Of a stretch of DNA of 64,000 nt, positions 8,401 to 15,784 are shown in pieces (positions within the stretch are counted from its first letter, which is position 1; each line of letters opens with the position of its first letter). Position numbers and translations under genes: made by a program. Origin of the DNA: Chitinophagaceae bacterium (GTDB lineage Bacteria > Bacteroidota > Bacteroidia > Chitinophagales > Chitinophagaceae); NCBI GenBank assembly GCA_023957155.1, contig JAMLHK010000011.1:62001-126000 (forward strand). The letters run 5' to 3'. A model generated the notes under the pieces. It did not search any database. It was not told where the DNA came from and saw nothing but the letters and a program-made list of their open reading frames with translations.

Positions 8401-11257
8401 ACAAAGTTGGTTCTTGCCAAAGTGGTTACAATCACGAAAAATTAAAAAGCAGTTATCTGTTTTTAGAAATACACCATTCAATAATGACAGCGAAGTAGAG
8501 CAGCTTTTCTCTTACAATAATAAGTTGCAGGAAGTGCAACGGCTTTTGCAACAAAGCCGTTTTGCATCAGTACAACAAGCCCTGAAAAATTTATTCAAAG
8601 ACGAACAAACGGATTTAACTGACATCAGCAACAAAGCTGCATTGGTTCAGGAAATAAGTAATTTGACAAATGCTTGGGAACGCAATGCTCTTGGCAAGTG
8701 GGTTCAAGTTTGGCAAGAAAAAAACTTTCAGCATTCTGATGAGATAAAACAAAAGAACTTATCTGCCATTGAAAATTTTATACAACTGACATCAGTATTC
8801 AACGAACAAGTTAAAAGTTACAAAACACTTACTGGTATCCATTTTCAACAGAAGGGAAACTGGAATAGCGAAACCATAAATCAACTCCATAACATTCAAA
8901 CGCATCTTCCACATTTAAAAAATTGGATGAACTATGTGCAGCTTCGTAAGCAGGGCGAAAACTTACAGTTGCATTGGCTCATAAACGCATACGAGAACAA
9001 ATTATGTGAGATTGAGAACTTGACAGATTACTTTTATTATACCGTTCATGCTTCCATTGCACAACGCATTATTTCACAACATGAGGCACTAAGCTTATTT
9101 AGTGCAGGCTTGTTTGAGAGTAAAATTGAACAGTATAAAAAAATTGCAAAGGATTTTCAGTATCTCACAATACAAGAGTTGCGAGTGAAATTAGCAGCAC
9201 AATTGCCGAATACCACAACAGAAGCTATGCAAAGCTCTGAAATAGGCATTTTACAACGAGCTATTAAAAACAGAGGCAGAGGATTAAGCATTAGAAAACT
9301 GTTTGATCAAATTCCAACATTATTGCCACGCATTGCACCTTGTATGTTGATGAGCCCGATTTCGGTAGCACAGTATTTTGATGTAAACACAAAGCATTTT
9401 GACATTTTGATTTTTGATGAGGCATCGCAATTACCAACCTGTGAAGCAATAAGTGCTTTAGCGAGGGCAAAACAATCAGTGATTGTTGGTGACCCCAAAC
9501 AAATGCCACCTACTTCATTTTTCAGCACCATCAAGTTAGATGAGGAAAATATGGATGTAGAAGATTTGGAAAGCATATTGGATGATTGTTTGTCATTGTC
9601 CGTTCCTTCAAAATATTTGTTACGACATTATCGTAGCAAACACGAAAGTTTAATTGCGTTCAGTAATGTAAATTATTATGAGAACAAACTGCTTACATTC
9701 CCTTCATCAGATGACTTGAACCGCAAAGTAAAGTATCATAACATCAAAGGTTTTTACGACAAAGGAAAAACACGAACAAACAAATTTGAAGCGGATGAAA
9801 TAGTTCAATACATTCAATCTCATTATAACAATTTGCACAAACGAAAATTGAGTGTAGGAGTTGTAACATTCAGTCAAACACAACAAAACCTGATTGAAGA
9901 CAAGCTGCAAAAACTCTTTATAAGCGACCCTAAACTGGAAGAATATGCCAATGAAAGTGACGAACCTTTGTTTGTAAAGAACTTAGAGAATGTACAGGGC
10001 GATGAACGTGATATAATTCTGTTTTCGGTTTGTTATGCACCCGATGAAGAAGGAAAAATGAGTATGAATTTTGGTCCCTTAAATCGTGATGGCGGCTGGC
10101 GGAGATTAAATGTTGCTGTAACTCGTGCCCGTTATGAAATGCACATTTTCGCTACACTACAAGCAGACCAAATAGATTTAAGCCGCACATCTGCCGAAGG
10201 CGTTGCCGGTCTCAAAGCGTTTTTGCAATTTGCTGAAAAAGGGCATTTAAGTATTCGCCCCGAAGATGTTCAGGAAGCATTAGACAGGCAACACTTGTCT
10301 GCATCCGTCAGCAAAAAATTAAAGAAAAAAGGATTTGAGGTTAAATGCAATATCGGCACTTCGGGATTTAAAGTGGATATAGGAATTGTTCATCCCGACA
10401 AACCACAGCAATATATTTTGGGAATTGTAATTGACGGTCATTACTATTTCAATGCACACACAACAAATGACAGAGAAATGGTAATGCCCTCTGTGCTTAA
10501 AGCCTTAGGGTGGAATGTTCACCGCATTTGGACAATGGACTGGTATGAAAATTCAAATAAGATTGTTGATGCAATAGTTGAAAAGGTAAAACATTTGCAA
10601 ACGCAGCCAGAAATTAAGGAAGAGGAAATTGCTGAACCACTTATTAAACCTTCATTTGAGCCAATTAAATCAAAGTCTGCAGAAGTTGCGACTAACAACA
10701 ATACAAGCAAACAAAAACCTTATGTAGCCGCTTTTTTAACTTCAATTTCTTCTGCGAACAGTGAAACCATATTTGAATTTCAAAACCGAAACACTATAAA
10801 ACAACAAATACAATCGTTGGTGGACACAGAAGCACCAATAAGCAAGAGTTTATTGTATAAAAAAGTATTGCAAGCATGGAATACCAGTCGTGCAGGTACA
10901 AGATTAGACAAGCATTTGGAAGGAATTATCAAAGAGATGAATATTGTGCAGACTATTCACCATCAGCCGTTTTATTGGAGCGACAACACAACTTTAGACT
11001 ATTACCGTAGTAATGACATTGAGAAACGAAATATGGAGGATATTGCCCCCGAAGAAGTTTTAGTTGCTTTACAGGAGGTTGTAACAAACAATTTGAGCAT
11101 AGAGGAAGCTGAACTACTTCGTTACTTGACTCGGACTTTTGGTTTTGCAAAAGTCGGCAAACAGATTGATACATTACTGCGTTACATTATTGACAAAGCA
11201 GTGAAACAAGGTATTGTGAAAAGAGAAAATGACAGAATAAAATTGGCTGACAAATGA
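5447..11257 (+). CDS. DUF4011-SF1 helicase-Vsr-like nuclease protein with DUF3320-type tail (Hhe-like defence candidate)
   Basis: A 1936-residue multidomain protein. Residues ~215-250 hold a transglutaminase-like GNC…GHAFVACW pair (Cys221, His247). The DUF4011 signature WERKLLDLSLRNNLLNL begins near 380. The SF1 helicase has Walker A GPPGTGKS (687-694), Walker B IFDEAS (around 1323-1327), LLRHYRSKHESL, NVQGDERDIILFSV and motif VI VAVTRAR (around 1555). After it, residues ~1610-1720 resemble a Vsr/PD-(D/E)XK endonuclease (FKVDIGIV with Asp1644, ILGIVIDG, LGWNVHRIWTMDW). The tail (PEEVLVALQEVV…) fits DUF3320. This architecture recurs in anti-phage defence islands. It is co-transcribed with the DUF2130 gene. 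No frame damage is visible, so it looks intact. Confidence 0.88.
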   Translation: MHEYSSLLLHKQTLPFLNISLHLNDIKPVQSLSIENTSENNSAQLSIKITADLPCIEPFDCNVPFVPAKNQVKIPLENLKINRDFLNKLSETEKTDFTIEVIENDAVIIKETIAINVHPLEHFGGFQILPELIAAYITPNHPYIYHIKRKAVDILKKQGLRTAFEGYQSSDSERVLQIMSAIYSAIQGEEIVYSSLAPGYEEIGQRLRLLNTIQQEKFGNCIDISLLFAACLEAVDLNPILIIVRGHAFVACWLQDDKFSEIINDDKTAITKRLSKGIREMAAVEATSVCKGNNIKFSDALNAGEAQLVQKEDFLLSVDIKRARTLRIRPLSLLTNATGTQLDEEAIKQTETAVMENRFEIGTIYQDELLQGKQPKTKQKIWERKLLDLSLRNNLLNLHITRNMLQLVDIDISHLEDTLSEGKSFSIMPNPNAEVLRKYNLFAQPLHNSSPLFQLANDELKHNRLLTHYHQQDLDNILVYIHKNAKQAIEENGSSTLYLAVGLLKWFDRKTPEQARYSPVLLLPVEISRRSVNSKFTLKSREEETMINITLIEFLRQEYELNLGALEQLPTDEKGVDVAKVMGLLRQAIKQLRGWDVLEQLVLGNFSFSKLILWKDIVVHQEELLKSDMVRSLVDGKLSFNENHEPHFANDFDNVQSQSVVLPIPTDVSQMEAVLTAQQGRSFVLHGPPGTGKSQTITNIIADALYRGKRVLFVAAKKAALDVVQRRLEQIGLAPFSLELHSNKSKKSDVLAQLAKSIETAKLARTADFQQEAQRLDAAKKVISDYVNILHQKQQVGWSLHDSITALENYYDKKFAKNFISETVLQQLNGTLWQQWTDWLPQFQSITSLIVHPTENPHTALNLLQYSPSVNDEIAIQSQKLLNLLPDVESKSQSLVKGISFPFSIQTKSEWEQFVQVAIAFQKLPDIPLELIRYLSDKQNYSVYEEWSKAFNEYQTVLGGILKEYNRNVLSTDVAATEVQWKQAQQSWFLPKWLQSRKIKKQLSVFRNTPFNNDSEVEQLFSYNNKLQEVQRLLQQSRFASVQQALKNLFKDEQTDLTDISNKAALVQEISNLTNAWERNALGKWVQVWQEKNFQHSDEIKQKNLSAIENFIQLTSVFNEQVKSYKTLTGIHFQQKGNWNSETINQLHNIQTHLPHLKNWMNYVQLRKQGENLQLHWLINAYENKLCEIENLTDYFYYTVHASIAQRIISQHEALSLFSAGLFESKIEQYKKIAKDFQYLTIQELRVKLAAQLPNTTTEAMQSSEIGILQRAIKNRGRGLSIRKLFDQIPTLLPRIAPCMLMSPISVAQYFDVNTKHFDILIFDEASQLPTCEAISALARAKQSVIVGDPKQMPPTSFFSTIKLDEENMDVEDLESILDDCLSLSVPSKYLLRHYRSKHESLIAFSNVNYYENKLLTFPSSDDLNRKVKYHNIKGFYDKGKTRTNKFEADEIVQYIQSHYNNLHKRKLSVGVVTFSQTQQNLIEDKLQKLFISDPKLEEYANESDEPLFVKNLENVQGDERDIILFSVCYAPDEEGKMSMNFGPLNRDGGWRRLNVAVTRARYEMHIFATLQADQIDLSRTSAEGVAGLKAFLQFAEKGHLSIRPEDVQEALDRQHLSASVSKKLKKKGFEVKCNIGTSGFKVDIGIVHPDKPQQYILGIVIDGHYYFNAHTTNDREMVMPSVLKALGWNVHRIWTMDWYENSNKIVDAIVEKVKHLQTQPEIKEEEIAEPLIKPSFEPIKSKSAEVATNNNTSKQKPYVAAFLTSISSANSETIFEFQNRNTIKQQIQSLVDTEAPISKSLLYKKVLQAWNTSRAGTRLDKHLEGIIKEMNIVQTIHHQPFYWSDNTTLDYYRSNDIEKRNMEDIAPEEVLVALQEVVTNNLSIEEAELLRYLTRTFGFAKVGKQIDTLLRYIIDKAVKQGIVKRENDRIKLADK

Positions 11258-11290
11258 CGAATTACTCTGGACAACCGTAAAGAAAAATGA

Positions 11291-11424
11291 CCGATAACAT
11301 GGGCTTAGCGAAAGTGGCGGTTCAGTGATTAAGTAAACATTTGTGCTTCGTATCAAGTGCAGTCCTGGCAGACAGTTTTGTGCTTCGTAATCTCCACCTT
11401 CGCCAAGCCCAAAACCGTTAGCAC
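11291..11424 (+). repeat. attC-like imperfect inverted repeat between cassette units
   Basis: The left arm starts CCGATAAC then ATGGGCTTAGCGAAAGTGG; the right arm is CCACCTTCGCCAAGCCC then AAAACCGTTAGC (11394-11422). The two pair over ~25 positions with a few mismatches, with ~75 bases between. The ATAAC/GTTAG ends mimic the R''/R' ends of integron attC sites. Two direct copies of TTGTGCTTCGTA lie inside (11341-11352 and 11378-11389). Confidence 0.55.
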
Positions 11425-11466
11425 CAATTTTAGAACAACACTGCAAACATAAAACGAACAACAGAA

Positions 11467-11559
11467 ATGAAACTAATAGACATAATTTTTGCATTGACAC
11501 TTTTCACTTTGACATCGTGTAACGGAAACAAAAAATATGAACCAAGACGGCATTTTTGA
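11467..11559 (+). pseudogene. Truncated lipoprotein leader
   Basis: An ATG at 11467 opens a perfect lipoprotein signal peptide (MKLIDIIFALTLFTLTSC, lipobox LTSC), but the frame ends after 30 residues at a TGA inside the next gene. It overlaps the SRPBCC start in another frame. It looks like the first bases of a lost lipoprotein gene joined to the SRPBCC unit. A one-base shift would place the leader in frame with the SRPBCC protein, so an ancestral secreted form cannot be excluded. Confidence 0.5.
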
Positions 11560-12037
11560 AATCGACTATACATTCAAAACTGATATGAAAACAGCATTTG
11601 AAATGTGGACAAACCCAAACAGTTTTTCAAGTTGGTTAGGACCTGACGAAGCAGAAATGACTTTTTTAACAGCTAACGTTGTTGAAAATGGAACTTCCCT
11701 TTGGACAATGACCACGCCTGACGGATTGACAAAATTCGGGCAAATTAATTTCAAAATTATCAAGCCGAATGATCTATTAGTTTATACTCAAAACTTTTGC
11801 GACAAGAACGGAAAGTTTATCAAAGCTCCGTTTTCAGCTACTTATCCAGACACGTTATTGGCTACCGTAAAATTTTCGGAAAAAGAAAATGCAACAAATG
11901 TGAATGTAAGGTGGGAAATCCTTGGAAACGCAACCGAACAAGAAAAACAAACCTTTACTGGTATGAAAGAAATAATGAAAGGTGGTTGGACAGCTTCATT
12001 TAAAAAACTTGACAACTTAATCAAACAAGACAAGTGA
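11537..12037 (+). CDS. SRPBCC (AHSA1-like) domain protein
   Basis: 166 residues, AHSA1-type START-like fold. It begins IFEIDYTFKTDMKTAFEMWT, followed by NSFSSWLGPDEAEMTFL, a central sheet (WTMTTPDGLTKFGQINF) and a terminal helix (GGWTASFKKLDNLI). Relatives include polyketide cyclase-like and activator-of-Hsp90-like proteins; the ligand is unknown. It is the last gene of the cassette island, preceded by GTTAGC at 11417-11422 and followed within five bases by the AACAACGAACCGCTAAC tag. It is only distantly similar to the SRPBCC protein at 3208, so the two are separate acquisitions and not a local duplication. Confidence 0.82.
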   Translation: MNQDGIFEIDYTFKTDMKTAFEMWTNPNSFSSWLGPDEAEMTFLTANVVENGTSLWTMTTPDGLTKFGQINFKIIKPNDLLVYTQNFCDKNGKFIKAPFSATYPDTLLATVKFSEKENATNVNVRWEILGNATEQEKQTFTGMKEIMKGGWTASFKKLDNLIKQDK

Positions 12038-12041
12038 GAAA

Positions 12042-12058
12042 AACAACGAACCGCTAAC
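12042..12058 (+). repeat. Cassette-end tag AACAACGAACCGCTAAC, copy 3 (right edge of island)
   Basis: Third and fullest copy of the boundary tag, starting five bases after the SRPBCC stop. No GTTAGC partner follows and base composition changes afterwards, so this is read as the right end of the island. Confidence 0.55.
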
Positions 12059-12163
12059 AATGTAGTGCCATAAAATTTCTTGCTAATATCAATAGGGTCA
12101 TGGAAAAAATATTCAAACTAAACCGGCAGACAAATTAATTTTTCCCGGACTGATTTTATTCCT

Positions 12164-12182
12164 GCCCGGCTTGTAGCCGGGC
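12164..12182. repeat. Short perfect palindrome in the 12038-12346 intergenic region
   Basis: GCCCGGC, loop TTGTA, GCCGGGC: a 7-bp GC-rich stem in an otherwise AT-rich gap of 309 bases. No T run follows, so it is not an obvious terminator. No gene is seen in this gap. Confidence 0.45.
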
Positions 12183-12319
12183 TGTTTGTTCAGGATATGC
12201 GAAATTTCCTCTCCGTATGGCTTTTTCTCCTCAACAAACCAGATAAACCCTTGAAAAAATTGCTTCAATAGCGACAATCCCTTTATTATTATCAAAAACT
12301 TGTTTATTCAATCTTTTAT

Positions 12320-12343
12320 TTAGATATTTGACTAAATGTCTAA
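12320..12343. promoter_or_regulatory. Probable SdpR-type operator
   Basis: Inverted repeat TTAGATATTT, four bases, AAATGTCTAA (nine of ten pairs), ending three bases before the regulator start codon. ArsR-fold repressors bind such palindromes over their own promoter, so autorepression is the natural reading. Confidence 0.6.
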
Positions 12344-12346
12344 TCA

Positions 12347-12640
12347 ATGAATGACATATTTAAAGCGCTTAACGATGAAACAAGAAGGCAAATCCTTGAA
12401 TTACTTAAGGAAAAAGACAGGTCTGCGGGAGAAATTGCCGAGAAATTCAATATTTCCAAACCCAGCATTTCACATCATTTAGAATTACTGAAAAAGGCGG
12501 ACTTAATCACCCACGAAAAAAAAGGACAATTCATCATCTATTCAATTAATACATCTGTGCTTGACGAAATCCTTACCTGGCTCATTAAATTCCAACCCCT
12601 TTTTAACTTAAAGAAATATGAAGTACAACTTAAAAAGTGA
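12347..12640 (+). CDS. sdpR: ArsR-family autorepressor, SdpR type
   Basis: 97 residues forming one winged helix-turn-helix: IFKALNDETRRQILELL, SAGEIAEKFNISKPSISHHL (recognition helix), ELLKKADLITHEKKGQFIIYSI (wing). No metal-binding cysteines are present, so it is not a metal sensor of the SmtB/ArsR kind. The SdpI-like gene follows with a 23-base overlap, the classic SdpR-SdpI arrangement in which SdpR represses the operon and the membrane immunity protein relieves it. The palindrome immediately upstream is the likely binding site. The start is fixed by its closeness to that operator and by the LNDETRR motif position. Confidence 0.85.
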   Translation: MNDIFKALNDETRRQILELLKEKDRSAGEIAEKFNISKPSISHHLELLKKADLITHEKKGQFIIYSINTSVLDEILTWLIKFQPLFNLKKYEVQLKK

Positions 12641-13271
12641 AATTCCTGTTTTAATCGTAGTGATGCTTCCCTTTTTATATTTAGGAATCATCTGGAACGC
12701 ACTGCCAGATACCATTCCTACGCATTGGGATCTCTACGGAAAGATTGACGGTTATAACAAAAAAGCAACCTTGCTATGGATCCCTTTTCTTCTTCCTCTA
12801 TTAACATACCTGATCTTCTTAATTGCTCCCGTTATTGACCCCAAAAAAAGACTTCAAAATATGGGAGATAAACTAACGAAGCTAAAATTTGCCATCACTT
12901 TTATTATGTCACTCTTAGCATTATTTATCATTCATGCTTCCAAAGAACAAAAACTTAGTCCGAATCTTATTCCGATACTGATTGGTACCTTGTTTGCCGT
13001 TTCGGGCAACTTTTTCTCTACATTAAAACCGAATTATTTTATTGGTATCAGAATACCCTGGACTTTAAACAGCGAGAACAATTGGAAATTAACACATCGT
13101 TTTGCAGGGAAATTATGGCTCATGGGAGGTATTTCCATCATTATATATAGTCTTATCGCCCAACCCGAAACAAGTCATATTTTCCTCCTTTGCACCACTA
13201 CTCTTATTACTGTTGCCCCGATCATATATTCCTTTAGAATATATAAAAGCAAAGAAAATACGACTCCATAA
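12618..13271 (+). CDS. sdpI: SdpI-like membrane protein (DUF1648 + SdpI domains)
   Basis: 217 residues with about six membrane segments. The N-terminal DUF1648 part has the signature NALPDTIPTHWDLYGKIDGY. The C-terminal SdpI part has GNFFSTLKPNYFIGIRIPWT and NNWKLTHRFAGKLW, both highly typical. In Bacillus, SdpI protects against the SdpC killing peptide and relays its presence to SdpR. No toxin or export genes are nearby here, so this is an orphan immunity/signal pair, as is common outside Bacillus. It is translationally coupled to sdpR by overlap. Confidence 0.87.
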   Translation: MKYNLKSEIPVLIVVMLPFLYLGIIWNALPDTIPTHWDLYGKIDGYNKKATLLWIPFLLPLLTYLIFLIAPVIDPKKRLQNMGDKLTKLKFAITFIMSLLALFIIHASKEQKLSPNLIPILIGTLFAVSGNFFSTLKPNYFIGIRIPWTLNSENNWKLTHRFAGKLWLMGGISIIIYSLIAQPETSHIFLLCTTTLITVAPIIYSFRIYKSKENTTP

Positions 13272-13330
13272 AAAACACCCATTAAGATTAAACATACATA
13301 TATAATCATCCGGAAAAATGCCAATTTGAT

Positions 13331-14728
13331 ATGAAGACAATTTCGATTTTACTGGCTACGCTTTTAACCTCACTCACATTAACAGCCCAGGATATTACAG
13401 GACAATGGAACGGTGTTTTAAATGTCCAGGGGATACAATTAAGGCTTGTTTTTAATGTTACTAAAACCGGCAATGGATACAGCGCAACAATGGACAGCCC
13501 CGACCAGGGAGCAAAAGGGATCCCGGTAACCAATACATCTTTCGACAATCCCAAAATAAAATTTGAAGTGTCAAGTGCCCGGATTGAGTATAACGGTGAA
13601 TTAAAGGAAAATGAAATCACAGGCACTTTTAAACAGGGCGGCCAGGAATTTCCAATGAATTTATCAAGAAAAGCTATTGAAAAGGAAGCAGTAAAGCGAC
13701 CACAGGAACCTCAACAACCCTTTTCATATTATTCAGAAGAGGTTACTTTTCAAAATACAGGTGCAAATATTTCATTAGCCGGCACATTAACACTTCCTGA
13801 AAAAGAAGGGGAATTTCCGGCTGTGATCTTAATTTCAGGGAGTGGTCCTCAAAACAGGGATGAAGAATTGTTAGGGCACAAGCCCTTTTTGGTGATTGCT
13901 GATTACCTGACTAAGAACGGGATCGCCGTGTTAAGATATGATGACCGGGGAGTTGGACAATCCAAAGGAGATTTTAAAAGCGCAACTTCCGCTGATTTTG
14001 CAACCGATGTAGAAAGTGCAATGGCGTACTTAAAAACACGGAAAGAAATTAATAAAAAACAAATTGGTCTGATAGGGCATAGCGAGGGCGGTTTGATTGC
14101 GCCATTGGTGGCTTCAAGATCAAAAGACGTTAGCTTTATTGTATTACTGGCAGGAACGGGCATCCGGGGCGACAAATTGTTATTGCTGCAACAGGCATTA
14201 ATTGCAAAAGCGAACGGCGCTTCCGAACCGGATATAAAAAAATCAACTGAAACGAATGCGAAGCTATTTGAGATCGTTGTAAAGTCAACCGACAATCAAA
14301 AATTAAAAACAGATTTAGCCGGCTTCATCAGTGAAACGCTCAGAAAGGATACAACTGCGCAAATCCCGGATGGCATGACAAAGGATCAATTTGTTTCCTT
14401 GCAGGTGGATCAAATTTCAAGCCCCTGGATGCAATATTTTATAAAATATGATCCGGGAACAACCTTACAAAAAGTGAAATGTCCTGTATTGGCAGTGAAT
14501 GGGGAAAAAGATCTGCAGGTTCCGCCCAAAGAGAATTTAACAGCCATCAAAAATGCTTTGATAAAAGGGGGGAACAAGAAGGTAACCACGAAAGAATTCC
14601 CGGGTCTGAATCATTTGTTCCAGGAATGTAAAACAGGCTCGCCGGCAGAATACGCGGCAATTGAACAAACCTTTTCGTCAACGGCGCTGGAAGAGATAGT
14701 GAAATGGATAAAAATACAAACGAAATAG
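13331..14728 (+). CDS. Secreted alpha/beta hydrolase (serine aminopeptidase-like)
   Basis: 465 residues. A signal peptide (MKTISILLATLLTSLTLTAQ) is followed by an N-terminal beta-rich domain (~20-120: ITGQWNGVLNVQGIQLRLVF…), then an alpha/beta hydrolase fold. The catalytic triad is readable: nucleophile elbow GHSEGG (Ser251), Asp394 in GEKDLQVPP and His428 in LNHLFQ. The oxyanion strand ISGSGPQNRDEE and the DDRGVGQSKG motif are typical of this Bacteroidota S33-like family. It acts outside the cytoplasm, on an ester or peptide substrate not identifiable from sequence. Its last ~60 coding bases plus 17 downstream are duplicated at 15625-15702. Confidence 0.85.
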   Translation: MKTISILLATLLTSLTLTAQDITGQWNGVLNVQGIQLRLVFNVTKTGNGYSATMDSPDQGAKGIPVTNTSFDNPKIKFEVSSARIEYNGELKENEITGTFKQGGQEFPMNLSRKAIEKEAVKRPQEPQQPFSYYSEEVTFQNTGANISLAGTLTLPEKEGEFPAVILISGSGPQNRDEELLGHKPFLVIADYLTKNGIAVLRYDDRGVGQSKGDFKSATSADFATDVESAMAYLKTRKEINKKQIGLIGHSEGGLIAPLVASRSKDVSFIVLLAGTGIRGDKLLLLQQALIAKANGASEPDIKKSTETNAKLFEIVVKSTDNQKLKTDLAGFISETLRKDTTAQIPDGMTKDQFVSLQVDQISSPWMQYFIKYDPGTTLQKVKCPVLAVNGEKDLQVPPKENLTAIKNALIKGGNKKVTTKEFPGLNHLFQECKTGSPAEYAAIEQTFSSTALEEIVKWIKIQTK

Positions 14729-14801
14729 AAAGCTGCGCTTCCGTTGTATCCAAAAGGCGGACAATGAAAGTCCCGCCTTGTGCATAAGTATAAACCCGGA
14801 A

Positions 14802-15170
14802 CTACTTTAAAGACAGCTTTTTATTCAATTGTTCCTGGTTTGCTAACGCAAAATGAATCGCAGACTTTATGAATTCGTTTAAAGACAGGCTGTTTACTGC
14901 TGCAAATGCAGCGGCTTCTTTATGGAGTTCAGATGGGATTCTTACATTGAAGGTTCCTTTATAGGTTTTGTTAGGTTCCTTCCCGATTGATTTACAAGTT
15001 GATATATAATCATCAATTGCTTCATGAAAAGCTTTTTTCAATTCCTTTACAGAACTGCCTTCAAAATTGATCAGATCATCAATGCCTAATACTTTTCCAC
15101 AAAAGATTTCATCTTCCATGGAAAAATGGACTGACGCCAGATAATCTTTATACTGTAGAATGTCATTCAT
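14802..15170 (-). CDS. hicB: HicB-family antitoxin with RHH domain
   Basis: 122 residues: an N-terminal HicB fold (YKDYLASVHFSMEDEIFCGK, then GIDDLINFEGSSVKELKKAF, then DDYISTCKSIGKEP) and a C-terminal ribbon-helix-helix (TFNVRIPSELHKEAAAFAA, LSLNEFIKSAI) that would bind the operon promoter. It follows hicA on the same strand with an 8-base overlap, the usual hicA-hicB order. Intact by length and motifs. Confidence 0.87.
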   Translation of the reverse strand: MNDILQYKDYLASVHFSMEDEIFCGKVLGIDDLINFEGSSVKELKKAFHEAIDDYISTCKSIGKEPNKTYKGTFNVRIPSELHKEAAAFAAVNSLSLNEFIKSAIHFALANQEQLNKKLSLK

Positions 15171-15426
15171 CCCTGATATGTCCCTTTTCTTTTAAAAATT
15201 CGATCACTTGCCGGATCGCGTAAACTTTTACTATGTTTTTCGGATGAGGCTTATGCAGACTTATAATATTATTGTTTGCATCTGAAAATTTTCTTCTTGA
15301 TCCTCCTGTTTTTCCTTTAGCTATTTCGGTATCCCCGCATAGTGAAAGAAATTTGACCAATTCTTCCCATGTTAAATCATTAGGAACAGATATCAATCGT
15401 TCAAATAGCTTGTCACGCTTTGCCAT
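15163..15426 (-). CDS. hicA: HicA-family mRNA interferase toxin
   Basis: 87 residues with the dsRBD-like HicA core. The conserved GGSRRKF strand is followed by the catalytic-type His in LHKPHP, and the protein ends with AIRQVIEFLKEKG. HicA toxins cleave mRNA and are neutralised by HicB, encoded immediately downstream with an 8-base overlap. The upstream acidic helix EELVKFLSLCGD is typical. The module appears intact, unlike the ParDE remnant at 2.2 kb. Confidence 0.88.
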   Translation of the reverse strand: MAKRDKLFERLISVPNDLTWEELVKFLSLCGDTEIAKGKTGGSRRKFSDANNNIISLHKPHPKNIVKVYAIRQVIEFLKEKGHIRDE

Positions 15427-15594
15427 AATTTACAGCGTTTGTTTTGGGGGTTCATATACTTTCATTTTTGGATTAATTAATTGTTTTTAATTCATCAAAC
15501 ACCGGCAACCTTAGCTGCAACTATATTTTAGTTGCTAAATTAAGAAAAATTTGATATAAAAAAGATTTTTATCGTAAAGCACCGCCCACAACGT

Positions 15595-15617
15595 TCCGGT
15601 CGGTGAGACACCGACCG
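15595..15617. repeat. Perfect REP-like palindrome
   Basis: CCGGTCGGTG, loop AGA, CACCGACCGG: a perfect 10-bp stem of the same design (GGTnGGTG…CACCnACC) as the tandem units at 2000-2134. It lies eight bases before the duplicated hydrolase tail. Confidence 0.7.
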
Positions 15618-15624
15618 GTAGCGG

Positions 15625-15702
15625 GAACCTTTTCGCCAACGGCGCTGGAAGAGATCATGAAATGGATAAAAATACAAACGAAATAGAAAGCTACGCTTCT
15701 GT
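15625..15702 (+). repeat. Duplicated 3' end of the hydrolase gene
   Basis: These 78 bases match 14668-14745 (offset 957) with about five or six substitutions and no gaps. The match covers the last ~20 codons of the hydrolase, its TAG stop and 17 bases beyond. The copy has no start and is not a gene. Confidence 0.85.
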
Positions 15703-15754
15703 TTAATTTTTTGTGCCTTAGCGGCTTCGTGGCAAAATATCACTACATTAATAA

Positions 15755-15762
15755 TAATTTTG
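15755..15762 (+). promoter_or_regulatory. -7 promoter box TAATTTTG
   Basis: Exact match to the Bacteroidota -7 consensus TAnnTTTG, 22 bases before the oxidoreductase start codon. No clear -33 element was found. Confidence 0.45.
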
Positions 15763-15784
15763 CCTGTTACCTGAAAGAAGCATT

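Noticed and set aside
12347-12640. ArsR fold taken as a metal-resistance regulator
   Set aside because: No metal-ligand cysteines and the neighbour is SdpI, so SdpR is the better call.
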